A stretch of 13,057 nucleotides of DNA from JBFWQM01 sp050249455 (GTDB lineage Bacteria; Pseudomonadota; Alphaproteobacteria; MPNO01; VGEU01), in the NCBI GenBank assembly GCA_050249455.1, contig JBFWQM010000160.1, positions 1-13,057 of the forward strand, read 5' to 3'. Of the stretch, positions 1 through 6,911 are shown piece by piece. The notes beneath the pieces are model-generated. The model was not told where the DNA came from. It saw only the letters and a program-made list of their open reading frames with translations, and made no database searches. Within the stretch, counting starts at the first letter, position 1. Each line of letters begins with the position of its first letter. The position numbers and the translations under genes are program-made.

Positions 1-1033
1 TGGCGTTGTAGCTTTCGTCGATCACCGTGATGGTCCCGCGGCCGACCGCAACGCGATGATGCCGGCCGCGGCCGTCGAGCGCCGGCAGATCGGCGAACGC
101 CGCCGCGGCCGCGGCCACGTCGCCGCCCAGGGCGTGGACGGCGGCGAGCACGGCGAGGCTGTTCGACACCCAGTGCGTCCCCGGCACGGGGAGCTGGTAA
201 TCGACATTCAAGCCCGCGATGTCGGCCGAAATGCGGCTGCCGGCGCCGTCCGCGTGCACGTTCAGTGCACGCGCCGCGGCGTCGGCGTGGCGGCCGAACG
301 CGATGACGCGGGCCACGCCGCGGGCCCTGGCCGACGCCGCGAGCCGGGCGAACGTCGCGATGTCGCGGTTGAGGACCGCGGTGCCGCCCGGCTCCAACCC
401 GGCCATGATGTCGGCCTTCTCGTCGGCGATCGCCTCGACGGTGGCGAAGAACTCGATGTGGGCCTCGGCGACCGTGGTGACGACGGCGACGTGCGGGCGG
501 ACCAGCCGCGACAGCGGCGCGATCTCGCCGGGATGGTTGGTGCCGATCTCGAAAACGCCGAACGCCGCCGCGCGCGGCATCTTCGACAGCGACAGCGGCA
601 CGCCCCAGTGGTTGTTGTGGCTGGCGGCGCTCGCGGCGGTGAGGCCCTGGCGCGACAACACCCAGCGCAGCGCCTCCTTGGTGCTGGTCTTGCCGGCGCT
701 GCCGGTGACCGCGACGATGCGCGCGCCGGTGCGCGCCCGCGCCGCCGCGCCGAGCCGGCCCAGCCCGGCCAGCGTGTCGTCCACGACCAGGAGCGGCGCG
801 TCCGCCGCGACCCCGGCCGGCAGGCGCGCGACCATCGCCGCGGCCGCCCCCTTGGCCAGCGCATCGGCGACGAAGTCGTGGCCGTCGAAGCTGGGCCCGG
901 CGAGCGCGACGAAGAGGTCGCCCGCCGCGACGGAGCGGCTGTCGATCGAGATGCCGGTCGCGGCCCACGTGCCCGCGGCGCGCGCGCCGGTCGCGGCCGC
1001 CGCCTCCGCCGCGGTCCACAGCGGCGCGGTCAT
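1..1033 (-). CDS. murF: MurF, UDP-MurNAc-tripeptide--D-Ala-D-Ala ligase (C-terminus cut off by window edge)
   Basis: MurF adds D-Ala-D-Ala to UDP-MurNAc-tripeptide, the last cytoplasmic step of the peptidoglycan precursor nucleotide pathway, using ATP. The 344 codons present start at ATG 1033. They show the Mur ligase N-terminal domain (roughly residues 25-85, with the DSRSV and GDLFVAL segments), then the ATP-binding P-loop TGSAGKTSTKE (110-120). Next come the MurF-typical HNNHWGVPLS (139-148), EIGTNHPGEI (162-171) and AHIEFF (191-196), and finally DESYNA at the edge (339-344), which normally begins the C-terminal domain. About 100-130 residues should lie beyond base 1. The start overlaps the murE stop as ATGA (1030-1033), so the two are translationally coupled. 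The family call is secure from motifs and operon position; nothing is broken in the visible part. Confidence 0.96.
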   Translation of the reverse strand, partial: MTAPLWTAAEAAAATGARAAGTWAATGISIDSRSVAAGDLFVALAGPSFDGHDFVADALAKGAAAAMVARLPAGVAADAPLLVVDDTLAGLGRLGAAARARTGARIVAVTGSAGKTSTKEALRWVLSRQGLTAASAASHNNHWGVPLSLSKMPRAAAFGVFEIGTNHPGEIAPLSRLVRPHVAVVTTVAEAHIEFFATVEAIADEKADIMAGLEPGGTAVLNRDIATFARLAASARARGVARVIAFGRHADAAARALNVHADGAGSRISADIAGLNVDYQLPVPGTHWVSNSLAVLAAVHALGGDVAAAAAAFADLPALDGRGRHHRVAVGRGTITVIDESYNA

Positions 1034-2505
1034 GTCCGCCCTCCGGCCAGCGCGCGCACCGCGGCGTCGGCCTCCACCGCGTCGTTGAACGGCCGCACCT
1101 CGGCGCCGACGATCTGGCCGGTCTCGTGCCCCTTGCCCGCGATCACCAGCACGTCGCCGGGCGCCAGCGCCGCCACCGCGGCGCAGATCGCCGCCGCGCG
1201 GTCGCCGATCTCCTGCGCACCGGGGCAGCCGTCCAGCACCTGGCGGCGGATCGCGGCGGCGTCCTCGCTGCGCGGGTTGTCGTCGGTGACGACGATGCGG
1301 TCGGCCAGCGCCGCGGCGATGGCCCCCATCATCGGCCGCTTGCCGGGGTCGCGGTCGCCGCCGCAACCGAACACCACCGACAGCGCGCCGGCCGCATGCG
1401 GCCGCAGCGCCTGCAGCACCGTCTCCAGCGCATCCGGCGTGTGGGCGTAGTCGACATAGACCGGCGCCCCGTTGGGGTGCCGGGCGGCGAGCTGCAGCCG
1501 GCCGGGCACCGGCGTCAGCATCGCCAGGCGGTCGAGCGCCTTCTCCGCGTCGTCGCCGCAGGCGGCGACCAGGCCGACCGAGCACAGCACGTTCATCGCC
1601 TGGAACGCGCCGGCGAGCGGGATGTCGATCTCGCGGCGGCGGCCGAACGCGCTCACCGTCAGCACCTGGCCGGTCGCCGTCGGCACCGCGCCCTCCAGGC
1701 GGAGGTCGGCGCCATTGCGGCCGTAGGCGATGACCGGGCAGCCGCGGGCGCGGCAGGCGGCGGCGAACGCCGCGAAGTCCGGGCTGTCGGCGTTGAGCAC
1801 CGCCGGCGCGCCGGGCGGCAGCAGCGCCTCGAACAGCCGCAGCTTCGCCGCGCGGTAGGCGTCCATCGTGCCGTGGTAGTCGAGGTGGTCGCGCGTCAGG
1901 TTGGTGAACGCCGCGGCGGCGAACGCGACGCCGTCGAGCCGGCACTGGGCGAGGCCGTGGCTGGACGCCTCGAGCACCAGGTGCCCGACCCCGGCCGCCG
2001 CCAGCGCCGCAAAGTCGCGGTGCAGCGCGATCGGGTCCGGCGTGGTCAGCGACGGCCCTTCCGCGAAGCCGTCGGCCTTGAGGCCCAGGGTGCCGATGGA
2101 GGCCGCCTTGTGGCCGAGGCCGAGCCACAGCGCGCGGGTGAACCACGCGACCGAGGTCTTGCCGTTGGTGCCGGTGACGGCCGCGATGTGCCGCGGCTGG
2201 CGGTCGTAGAAGCGCGCCGCGATGAGCGCCAGGCGGCGGCGCGGCGCCGCGTCGTAGATCACCGGCACCGTCGTCGCGATCGGCGGCTCGCCCGTTTCCT
2301 CGGGCGCCAGCACGGCGACGGCGCCGCGCGCGACGGCGTCGGCGACGAAGCGGCGGCCGTCGGCCTTGGCGCCGGGCAACGCGGCGAACAGGAATCCGGG
2401 CTGCACGGCGCGCGAATCCGCCGCCAGCCCGCGGACGTCGATGTCGGCAAGCGCGGGGGCGAGCGGCGCGCGGCCGTTCGCGGCCATCAGCTCAGCGAGC
2501 CGCAA
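1030..2505 (-). CDS. murE: MurE, UDP-MurNAc-L-Ala-D-Glu--meso-diaminopimelate ligase
   Basis: MurE adds the third stem-peptide residue to UDP-MurNAc-dipeptide in the cytoplasm with ATP. The 491-residue protein has a normal family length. Visible motifs are the N-terminal DSRAVQPGFLF (30-40), P-loop TGTNGKTS (111-118), TTPD (154-157), SSHG (181-184), TNLTRDHLDYHGT (201-213), the lysine in AAKLRLF (K221) that is carbamylated in Mur ligases, DDNPR (408-412) and GKGHE (457-461). The DNPR sequence is the known signature for meso-diaminopimelate rather than lysine, which fits a Gram-negative wall. The start is TTG at 2505, 14 bases inside ftsI; a strong Shine-Dalgarno sequence sits 9 bases upstream. 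An in-frame ATG at 2487 would remove the conserved RLAEL beginning and is too far from that site. Its stop overlaps the murF start by four bases. Confidence 0.97.
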   Translation of the reverse strand: MRLAELMAANGRAPLAPALADIDVRGLAADSRAVQPGFLFAALPGAKADGRRFVADAVARGAVAVLAPEETGEPPIATTVPVIYDAAPRRRLALIAARFYDRQPRHIAAVTGTNGKTSVAWFTRALWLGLGHKAASIGTLGLKADGFAEGPSLTTPDPIALHRDFAALAAAGVGHLVLEASSHGLAQCRLDGVAFAAAAFTNLTRDHLDYHGTMDAYRAAKLRLFEALLPPGAPAVLNADSPDFAAFAAACRARGCPVIAYGRNGADLRLEGAVPTATGQVLTVSAFGRRREIDIPLAGAFQAMNVLCSVGLVAACGDDAEKALDRLAMLTPVPGRLQLAARHPNGAPVYVDYAHTPDALETVLQALRPHAAGALSVVFGCGGDRDPGKRPMMGAIAAALADRIVVTDDNPRSEDAAAIRRQVLDGCPGAQEIGDRAAAICAAVAALAPGDVLVIAGKGHETGQIVGAEVRPFNDAVEADAAVRALAGGRT

Positions 2506-4201
2506 CGCGTCGGACTCCTCCTGCCGTGCTGTCGAAGTTCACCATCAGCGCCTGCTGGATGTCGGGCGCCTGCTCGTCGACCGGCCGCACCCCCAGCATC
2601 GGCGCGATGCGCTTGACGATGTGGCTGACCGCCGGCGCGGCGGTCCAGCCGCCGGTGGCATAGCCATAGGTCTCCTTCGAGCCCTGCGGCTCGTCGAGCA
2701 TGACGTAGACGACGTAGCGCGGCTTGTTCATCGGGAACGCGCCGACGAACGACGACATCAGCGCCTTGCGGTTGTAGCGCTTGCCCATCGTCTTCTCGGC
2801 GGTGCCGGTCTTGCCGCCGACCAGGTAGCCCTCGGCATTGGCGGACTTGCCGGTGCCCTTCTCCACCACCAGCCGGAACAGCTTGCGCATCTCTGCCGAA
2901 GTGCGCTCGCTGATCACCCGCTTGCCCTCGGGCCTGCGATCCTGCTTCAGGAGCGTCGGCGGATAGAGGATGCCGCCGTTGATCATCGCCGCCGCCGCGG
3001 CGACGGTCTGGATCGGCGACACGGCGATGCCGTGGCCGAACGCGATGGTCATCGTGTTGATTTCGCGCCAGCGCGCCGGCACCAGGGGGGCCCCGACCTC
3101 GGCCACCTCGACCGGCGGCGCCTCCAGGAAGCCGAGCTTTGCCAGGAACGCGCGGTGCCCGGCCGGGCCGACGTCCATCGCCATCTTGGCCGCGCCGATG
3201 TTGGACGAATACATGAAGATCTCGGGCACCGACAGCCAGCGGCGCTTGGCGTGGTAGTCGCGGATGACGAACCGCGAGATGCGGATCGGCTCGCTCGCGT
3301 CGTAGCCGCCGTTCATGCCGACCCGCCCGGCGTCCAGCGCCATGGCCGTGGTGAAGATCTTGAACGTCGAGCCCATCTCGTAAACGCCGAGCGTGGCGCG
3401 GTTGAACCGCACCTCGTCGCCGATCGTCGCCGGCCGGTTGGGATCGAAATCGGGCAACGATACCATGCCCAGTATCTCGCCGGAATTGGCGTCCATCACG
3501 ATGCCGGCCCCGCCGACCGCGCGGTGGCGGGTGATGGCGTGATCGACCTCGACCTGCAGCGCGTGCTGGACCCGCGCGTCGATGGCGAGCATCAGCGGCG
3601 TGTCGCGGGTGCGCAGGCTCTCGTCCAGGTGGCGCTCGATGCCGGCCAGGCCGCGGTTGTCGATGTCGGAATAGCCGAGCACATGGGCGCCCAGCGGCCC
3701 CATCGGATAGACGCGCCGCTCCTCGCGCGCGAAATCGACGCCGGGGATGCCGAGGCGGTTAGCCTCATAGACCTGCTGCGGCGTCAGGTGGCGCTTGATG
3801 TAGACGAAGCTCTTGTCGGAGGCGAGCTTGGCCTCCAGGTCGCCGCGATCACGGTCGGGAAAGGCGCCGGACAGCCGCTTCGCCGCCTGGGCAGGGTCGT
3901 CGACCAGATGCGGGTTGGCATAGAGCGAGGCGGTCTCCAGCGACGTCGCCAGCAGCACGCCGTTGCGGTCGCGGATGTCGGCGCGCGCGGTCTTCAGCGG
4001 CCGGTCGGCGGTCAGCCGCGCGGTCCGCGGCTCCTCGCCGTCCTTCAGCAGCGTCACGTCGACCAGCCGGATCCCGACCGTCGCGAACGCGATCGCGAAC
4101 AGGGCGCCGGCGACGATCATCCGGTTGCGCCCGGTCTCCACCGCCTGCTTGCGGTTGCCCTCCATCTTCACGAAGTGCTGCGCGAAGGCGCCGTGGGCCA
4201 T
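2492..4201 (-). CDS. ftsI: FtsI/PBP3, septal peptidoglycan D,D-transpeptidase
   Basis: FtsI is the septum-specific transpeptidase that crosslinks new peptidoglycan at the division site, working with FtsW and the FtsQLB complex. The protein has 569 residues, a normal length. It has a short basic cytoplasmic tail, one membrane segment (about 28-47), a PBP dimerisation domain (about 70-200, with RDRNGVLLATS near 77-87), and the transpeptidase domain from about 230. All three active-site motifs are present: S278-T-F-K281 with the nucleophile serine, S332-S-N334, and K464-T-G-T467. ATG 4201 shares one base with the ftsL stop (TGATG), so translation is coupled. At its 3' end it overlaps murE by 14 bases and carries the murE ribosome binding site. 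The close family member MrdA/PBP2 is unlikely given the dcw position and single-domain layout. Confidence 0.97.
   Translation of the reverse strand: MAHGAFAQHFVKMEGNRKQAVETGRNRMIVAGALFAIAFATVGIRLVDVTLLKDGEEPRTARLTADRPLKTARADIRDRNGVLLATSLETASLYANPHLVDDPAQAAKRLSGAFPDRDRGDLEAKLASDKSFVYIKRHLTPQQVYEANRLGIPGVDFAREERRVYPMGPLGAHVLGYSDIDNRGLAGIERHLDESLRTRDTPLMLAIDARVQHALQVEVDHAITRHRAVGGAGIVMDANSGEILGMVSLPDFDPNRPATIGDEVRFNRATLGVYEMGSTFKIFTTAMALDAGRVGMNGGYDASEPIRISRFVIRDYHAKRRWLSVPEIFMYSSNIGAAKMAMDVGPAGHRAFLAKLGFLEAPPVEVAEVGAPLVPARWREINTMTIAFGHGIAVSPIQTVAAAAAMINGGILYPPTLLKQDRRPEGKRVISERTSAEMRKLFRLVVEKGTGKSANAEGYLVGGKTGTAEKTMGKRYNRKALMSSFVGAFPMNKPRYVVYVMLDEPQGSKETYGYATGGWTAAPAVSHIVKRIAPMLGVRPVDEQAPDIQQALMVNFDSTAGGVRRVAAR
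2515..2522 (-). promoter_or_regulatory. Ribosome binding site that fixes the TTG start of murE
   Basis: On the minus strand the bases AGGAGGAG (2522-2515) lie inside the last codons of ftsI, with 9 bases to the TTG at 2505. This near-perfect anti-16S match at normal spacing supports TTG over the later ATG at 2487, which would be 27 bases away. Confidence 0.75.
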
Positions 4202-4557
4202 CACCGCCCTCCGTTCATGCGCGCGAGCAGCCGCGGGTCGGCGGGCGTCGCCGCGGGCGGGCCGTTTTCGGCTTCCGGCGCGCGCGGCGGCGGCAGGTCG
4301 GCGAAGGTGACGATCTGGTCGGCCGTCACGGTCTCCAGCGACAGCAGGCGGCGGGCGAGATCCTCCAGCTTGTCGAGCTGGTTGCGGTAGGCCCACTCGG
4401 CCTTCAGCACATGGATCGCCGCCTGGTCCTGGGTGATCTGGCGGTTGAGTCCCGCGAGCTGCACCTCGAGGTCCTTGACCTTGTGCTTGATGAGGTAGAG
4501 CCCGGTCATCAGCGACGCCGTGAGGATGAGCCAGGCGACCAGCGCGGCACGGACCAT
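4201..4557 (-). CDS. ftsL: FtsL, bitopic cell division protein
   Basis: FtsL is a small inner-membrane division protein that forms a coiled coil with FtsB, joins FtsQ and helps activate FtsWI. The 118-residue product starts with a hydrophobic membrane segment (about residues 4-23) after almost no cytoplasmic tail. A leucine-rich, charged heptad-like region follows (about 24-72, periplasmic), with WAYRNQLDKLEDLARRL resembling the conserved end of the alphaproteobacterial FtsL domain. The tail (about 88-118) is rich in proline and alanine and probably disordered. The primary sequence is poorly conserved in this family, so the name rests on size, topology and its place between rsmH and ftsI. Both ends share one base with the neighbouring gene (TGATG). 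Confidence 0.9.
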   Translation of the reverse strand: MVRAALVAWLILTASLMTGLYLIKHKVKDLEVQLAGLNRQITQDQAAIHVLKAEWAYRNQLDKLEDLARRLLSLETVTADQIVTFADLPPPRAPEAENGPPAATPADPRLLARMNGGR

Positions 4558-5534
4558 CAGGCGTCTCCCGCAGGGGCGGCGGTGCGTTCCGCCGCGCGCA
4601 GGCGCGCCGACCGCGCGCGCGGATTGGCCGCGACCTCGGCATCCGACGGCCGCACGGCGCGCTGGCTCAGCGGCGCGAAGGTCGGCGCCGGCCCGGCCGC
4701 GCCGGCATCGGGGGCGTGGCGCGACGGGCGCGGCCGGCGCGCCGAACGGTCGCGCAGGAACCGCTTCACCCGGCGGTCCTCGAGCGAATGGAAGCTGACC
4801 ACCGCGAGCCGGCCGCCCGGACCGAGCAGCGTCTCCGCGGCGGCAAGGCCGCGGTCGAGCTCGCCCAGCTCGTCGTTCACCGCGATGCGCAGCGCCTGGA
4901 AGGTGCGCGTCGCCGGGTCGGCCGCCGCCTCGCCCGGCCGCGGCTTGGGCAGCGCATCGCGCACTACGGCGGCGAGCGCCGCGGTGCGCGCGATCGGCGC
5001 CGCGGCGCGGGCGCGCACGATGGCGCGCGCGACGCGGCGTGCCCCCGGCTCCTCGCCGTAGTCGCGAATCAGGGCGGCGAGGTCGCGTTCGTCCAGCGTG
5101 TTGACCAGGTCGGCGGCGGTGTGCCCGGACCGGCCCATCCGCATGTCGAGCGGGCCGTCGTGGCGGAACGAGAAGCCGCGCTCCGGCGTGTCGAGCTGCA
5201 TCGAGGACACACCGACGTCGAGCGTCACCCCGTCGACCGCATCGACGCCGCGGTCGCGCAGCAGCGCGCCCATGTCGCCGAAGCGGCCTTCGATCAGCAC
5301 CAGGCGGTCGCGGTGCCGGGCCGCCAGCGCCGCGCCGGCGGCAACCGCGTCGGGGTCGCGGTCGATGCCGTAGACGCGGCAGCGCGCCGCCGACAGGAGC
5401 GCGTCGGCGTAGCCGCCGCCGCCGAACGTGCCGTCGACATAGATCGCGCCGTCGCGCGGCGCGAGCGCGGCCAGCACCTCCGCCAGCAGGACCGGCGTGT
5501 GACCGCCGGGCAGCGCGACGGATGCGTCGGTCAT
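4557..5534 (-). CDS. rsmH: RsmH (MraW), 16S rRNA m4C1402 N4-methyltransferase
   Basis: RsmH uses S-adenosylmethionine to methylate the N4 of C1402 in 16S rRNA, tuning the ribosomal P site. The 325-residue protein shows the family markers in order: HTPVLL (12-17), the SAM-binding DGTFGGGG (34-41), GIDRDPDA (56-63), DVGVSSMQLD (106-115), ATRTFQALRIAVNDEL (208-223), VSFHSLEDRRVK (246-257) and a basic C-terminus with RSARLRAAER. The ATG at 5534 makes an ATGA overlap with the mraZ stop. The reading frame stays open far upstream through mraZ, but that extension has no family similarity and is excluded. Residues 262-285 are a low-complexity Arg/Pro/Ala stretch. The stop shares one base with the ftsL start. 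Confidence 0.97.
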   Translation of the reverse strand: MTDASVALPGGHTPVLLAEVLAALAPRDGAIYVDGTFGGGGYADALLSAARCRVYGIDRDPDAVAAGAALAARHRDRLVLIEGRFGDMGALLRDRGVDAVDGVTLDVGVSSMQLDTPERGFSFRHDGPLDMRMGRSGHTAADLVNTLDERDLAALIRDYGEEPGARRVARAIVRARAAAPIARTAALAAVVRDALPKPRPGEAAADPATRTFQALRIAVNDELGELDRGLAAAETLLGPGGRLAVVSFHSLEDRRVKRFLRDRSARRPRPSRHAPDAGAAGPAPTFAPLSQRAVRPSDAEVAANPRARSARLRAAERTAAPAGDA

Positions 5535-6007
5535 GCCGGCACCCCTTCGCCGCCGGCCTCGGTGCGCAGCGCGTCCAGCTCGCGCCGGGTCGCCTCTTCC
5601 AGCTTGTGCGGCGCCCAGATCTCGAAATGCGGGCCGCGGCCGACGAAGACCACCTCTTCGCCGATGCCGGCCTGTTCGCGCAGGTCGCCGGGCAGCGAGA
5701 TCCGCCCCTCCGGGTCGAAGTTCAGCTCCGAGACGAGGCCGAAGATGGTGTGCAGGCGGTCGGGCTTGGGCGATCCGATCAGCGCGCGCTCGAATTCGCC
5801 GTGCTCCAGCGCCCGGGCATGCCGGCGCCGGCTCATCTCGTCCAGCGTGTCGCGCCCGAACGCGGTGATCGATTGGGAGAAGATGCTTGGGAAAACCGCG
5901 ACGCCGGGGAGGTTGCCAGCCGACAGGATCAGACGGAAAGCGGCGGGTACCGAAACCCGTCCTTTCTTGTCCAACCCCTTGGTATGGCGACCAAAAAACT
6001 GTGACAC
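5531..6007 (-). CDS. mraZ: MraZ, dcw operon transcriptional regulator
   Basis: MraZ is a ring-forming DNA-binding protein with two SpoVT/AbrB-like domains that represses its own operon in studied bacteria. The 158-residue product carries both domain signatures, DKKGRVSVP (13-21) and DPEGRISLP (98-106), each with the D-x-x-x-R core (D13/R17 and D98/R102). The start is GTG at 6007, preceded by AGGAGG (6017-6012) with a 4-base spacer, slightly short but the only good site. Its first residues, MSQFFGRHTKGLD, match the usual MraZ beginning. It is the first gene of the cluster, and its stop overlaps the rsmH start (ATGA). Regulation is predicted through the TGGGN repeats at 6078-6112. Confidence 0.97.
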   Translation of the reverse strand: MSQFFGRHTKGLDKKGRVSVPAAFRLILSAGNLPGVAVFPSIFSQSITAFGRDTLDEMSRRRHARALEHGEFERALIGSPKPDRLHTIFGLVSELNFDPEGRISLPGDLREQAGIGEEVVFVGRGPHFEIWAPHKLEEATRRELDALRTEAGGEGVPA

Positions 6008-6077
6008 ACGGCCTCCTGGCCAGCCCCGCCTGGCCCGGCGCGCCCATCAACGGCCGGAAGCTTCCCGTTCTGTCTCA

Positions 6078-6112
6078 TGGGACAGATTGGGATAACATGG
6101 GTGGAATTGGGG
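6078..6112 (+). promoter_or_regulatory. MraZ operator: four TGGGN repeats at 10-base period
   Basis: Read on the plus strand, TGGGA (6078), TGGGA (6088), TGGGT (6098) and TGGGG (6108) are each separated by exactly five bases. MraZ is known to bind TGGGN direct repeats with 5-base spacers, one repeat per helical turn, so all four words face the same side of the DNA. The array lies 71-105 bases upstream of the mraZ start and covers the candidate promoter. The repeat pattern is seen directly; binding is inferred. Confidence 0.85.
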
Positions 6113-6117
6113 GTCAA
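6089..6117 (-). promoter_or_regulatory. Candidate mraZ/dcw operon promoter overlapping the MraZ operator
   Basis: On the minus strand a CTTGACC -35 element (hexamer TTGACC, 6117-6112) is followed by a 17-base spacer and TATCCC (6094-6089) as a weak -10. The -35 matches the alphaproteobacterial CTTGAC preference; the -10 matches only in its first half. Transcription would start near 6082, giving a leader of about 75 bases. A GAGTC (GANTC type) lies at 6122-6126 just upstream. The overlap with the TGGGN array supports repression by occlusion. Confidence 0.5.
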
Positions 6118-6231
6118 GCGCGAGTCAAGAACTAGCGCAGTGTTTCCGGCCCGGATACTTCGCCGCGGGGAGGCCCTTGAAAGCAGATGCCGATGTCAAC
6201 TCCAGATGGTTCAGCACTGGCGAAGTCTTCG

Positions 6232-6258
6232 AAGAACAAACGCCGGTCATTTGTTCTT
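6232..6258. repeat. Perfect 9-base inverted repeat AAGAACAAA / TTTGTTCTT
   Basis: AAGAACAAA (6232-6240) and TTTGTTCTT (6250-6258) are exact reverse complements around a 9-base spacer. The self-palindrome TCTTCGAAGA (6226-6235) overlaps the left arm. A second TGTTCTT (6263-6269) repeats the right arm 11 bases on. The arrangement could be an operator or an RNA hairpin; the arms are AT-rich and no U-run follows, so a terminator is unlikely. Confidence 0.5.
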
Positions 6259-6277
6259 GCAATGTTCTTAAAATGCT

Positions 6278-6371
6278 TATTTAGATATAAAAATCAATGG
6301 TTTACCGTTTACTATCGGGATGCTCGCCCGGGGGCGCTGCGCCGCGCCGAATCAACGCAAATATCTAAATA
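6278..6371. repeat. Exact 11-base inverted repeat TATTTAGATAT ... ATATCTAAATA
   Basis: TATTTAGATAT (6278-6288) and ATATCTAAATA (6361-6371) are exact reverse complements separated by 72 bases. The spacer includes the GC-rich core of the stretch. No flanking target duplication or coding capacity is seen, so a mobile element is not claimed. Confidence 0.5.
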
Positions 6372-6481
6372 TTCGGACAGTGGATTTACTTTACCCCAAA
6401 ATATTGATCGGAACAATCCGCGGTCCGGCGGCCTGCGGCGGCGGCTCGCCGCGCGCGAAGGTTGCGGGTCGACTCGCGCGG

Positions 6482-6881
<400 letters not shown>

Positions 6882-6882
6882 C

Positions 6883-6911
6883 TAGATGAGCCGGCCGGCG
6901 ATGCCCGTCAA
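6883..6911 (-). promoter_or_regulatory. Candidate rnpB promoter; -35 box contains the amidase stop codon
   Basis: On the minus strand CTTGACG (hexamer TTGACG, 6911-6906) lies at the very end of the amidase gene, whose TGA stop (6910-6908) is part of the hexamer. After a 16-17-base spacer, the TCATCTA region (6889-6883) could be a weak -10, placing the start within a few bases of the P1 helix at 6881. The -35 is good; the -10 and exact start are uncertain by 2-5 bases. Confidence 0.5.

Larger units (their letters stand above)
6118..6481. other. Gene-free stretch with two AT-rich blocks and short inverted repeats
   Basis: No credible coding sequence is seen here. Bases 6241-6300 and 6361-6420 are only about one third GC, far below the surrounding DNA, and flank a GC-rich core at about 6319-6352. 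The stretch contains several exact inverted repeats, listed separately. Near the rnpB end, GCCGCGCG (6448-6455) can pair with CGCGCGGC (6475-6482) across a 19-base loop, a possible stem after rnpB on the minus strand. No U-run follows it, so it is not a convincing intrinsic terminator. No tRNA or known small RNA was recognised. Confidence 0.5.

Noticed and set aside
5535..6050. N-terminal extension of rsmH through mraZ
   Set aside because: The extra residues are Arg-rich and unlike the family; HTPVLL starts 12 residues after ATG 5534, which also forms the ATGA junction with mraZ.
56..6095. Long plus-strand open frames opposite murF, murE, ftsI, rsmH and mraZ
   Set aside because: They are Arg/Ala/Gly-rich shadows of very GC-rich minus-strand genes, with no recognisable domain; the opposite strand has full motif sets.
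6122..6126. GANTC (CcrM/GcrA-type) site near the mraZ promoter as evidence for cell-cycle control
   Set aside because: A single GAGTC is expected often by chance; suggestive by position only, so it is mentioned but not called.
6118..6481. tRNA gene, CRISPR array, insertion sequence or attachment site in the AT-rich stretch
   Set aside because: No cloverleaf, no regularly spaced repeats, no transposase remnant and no target duplication were found.
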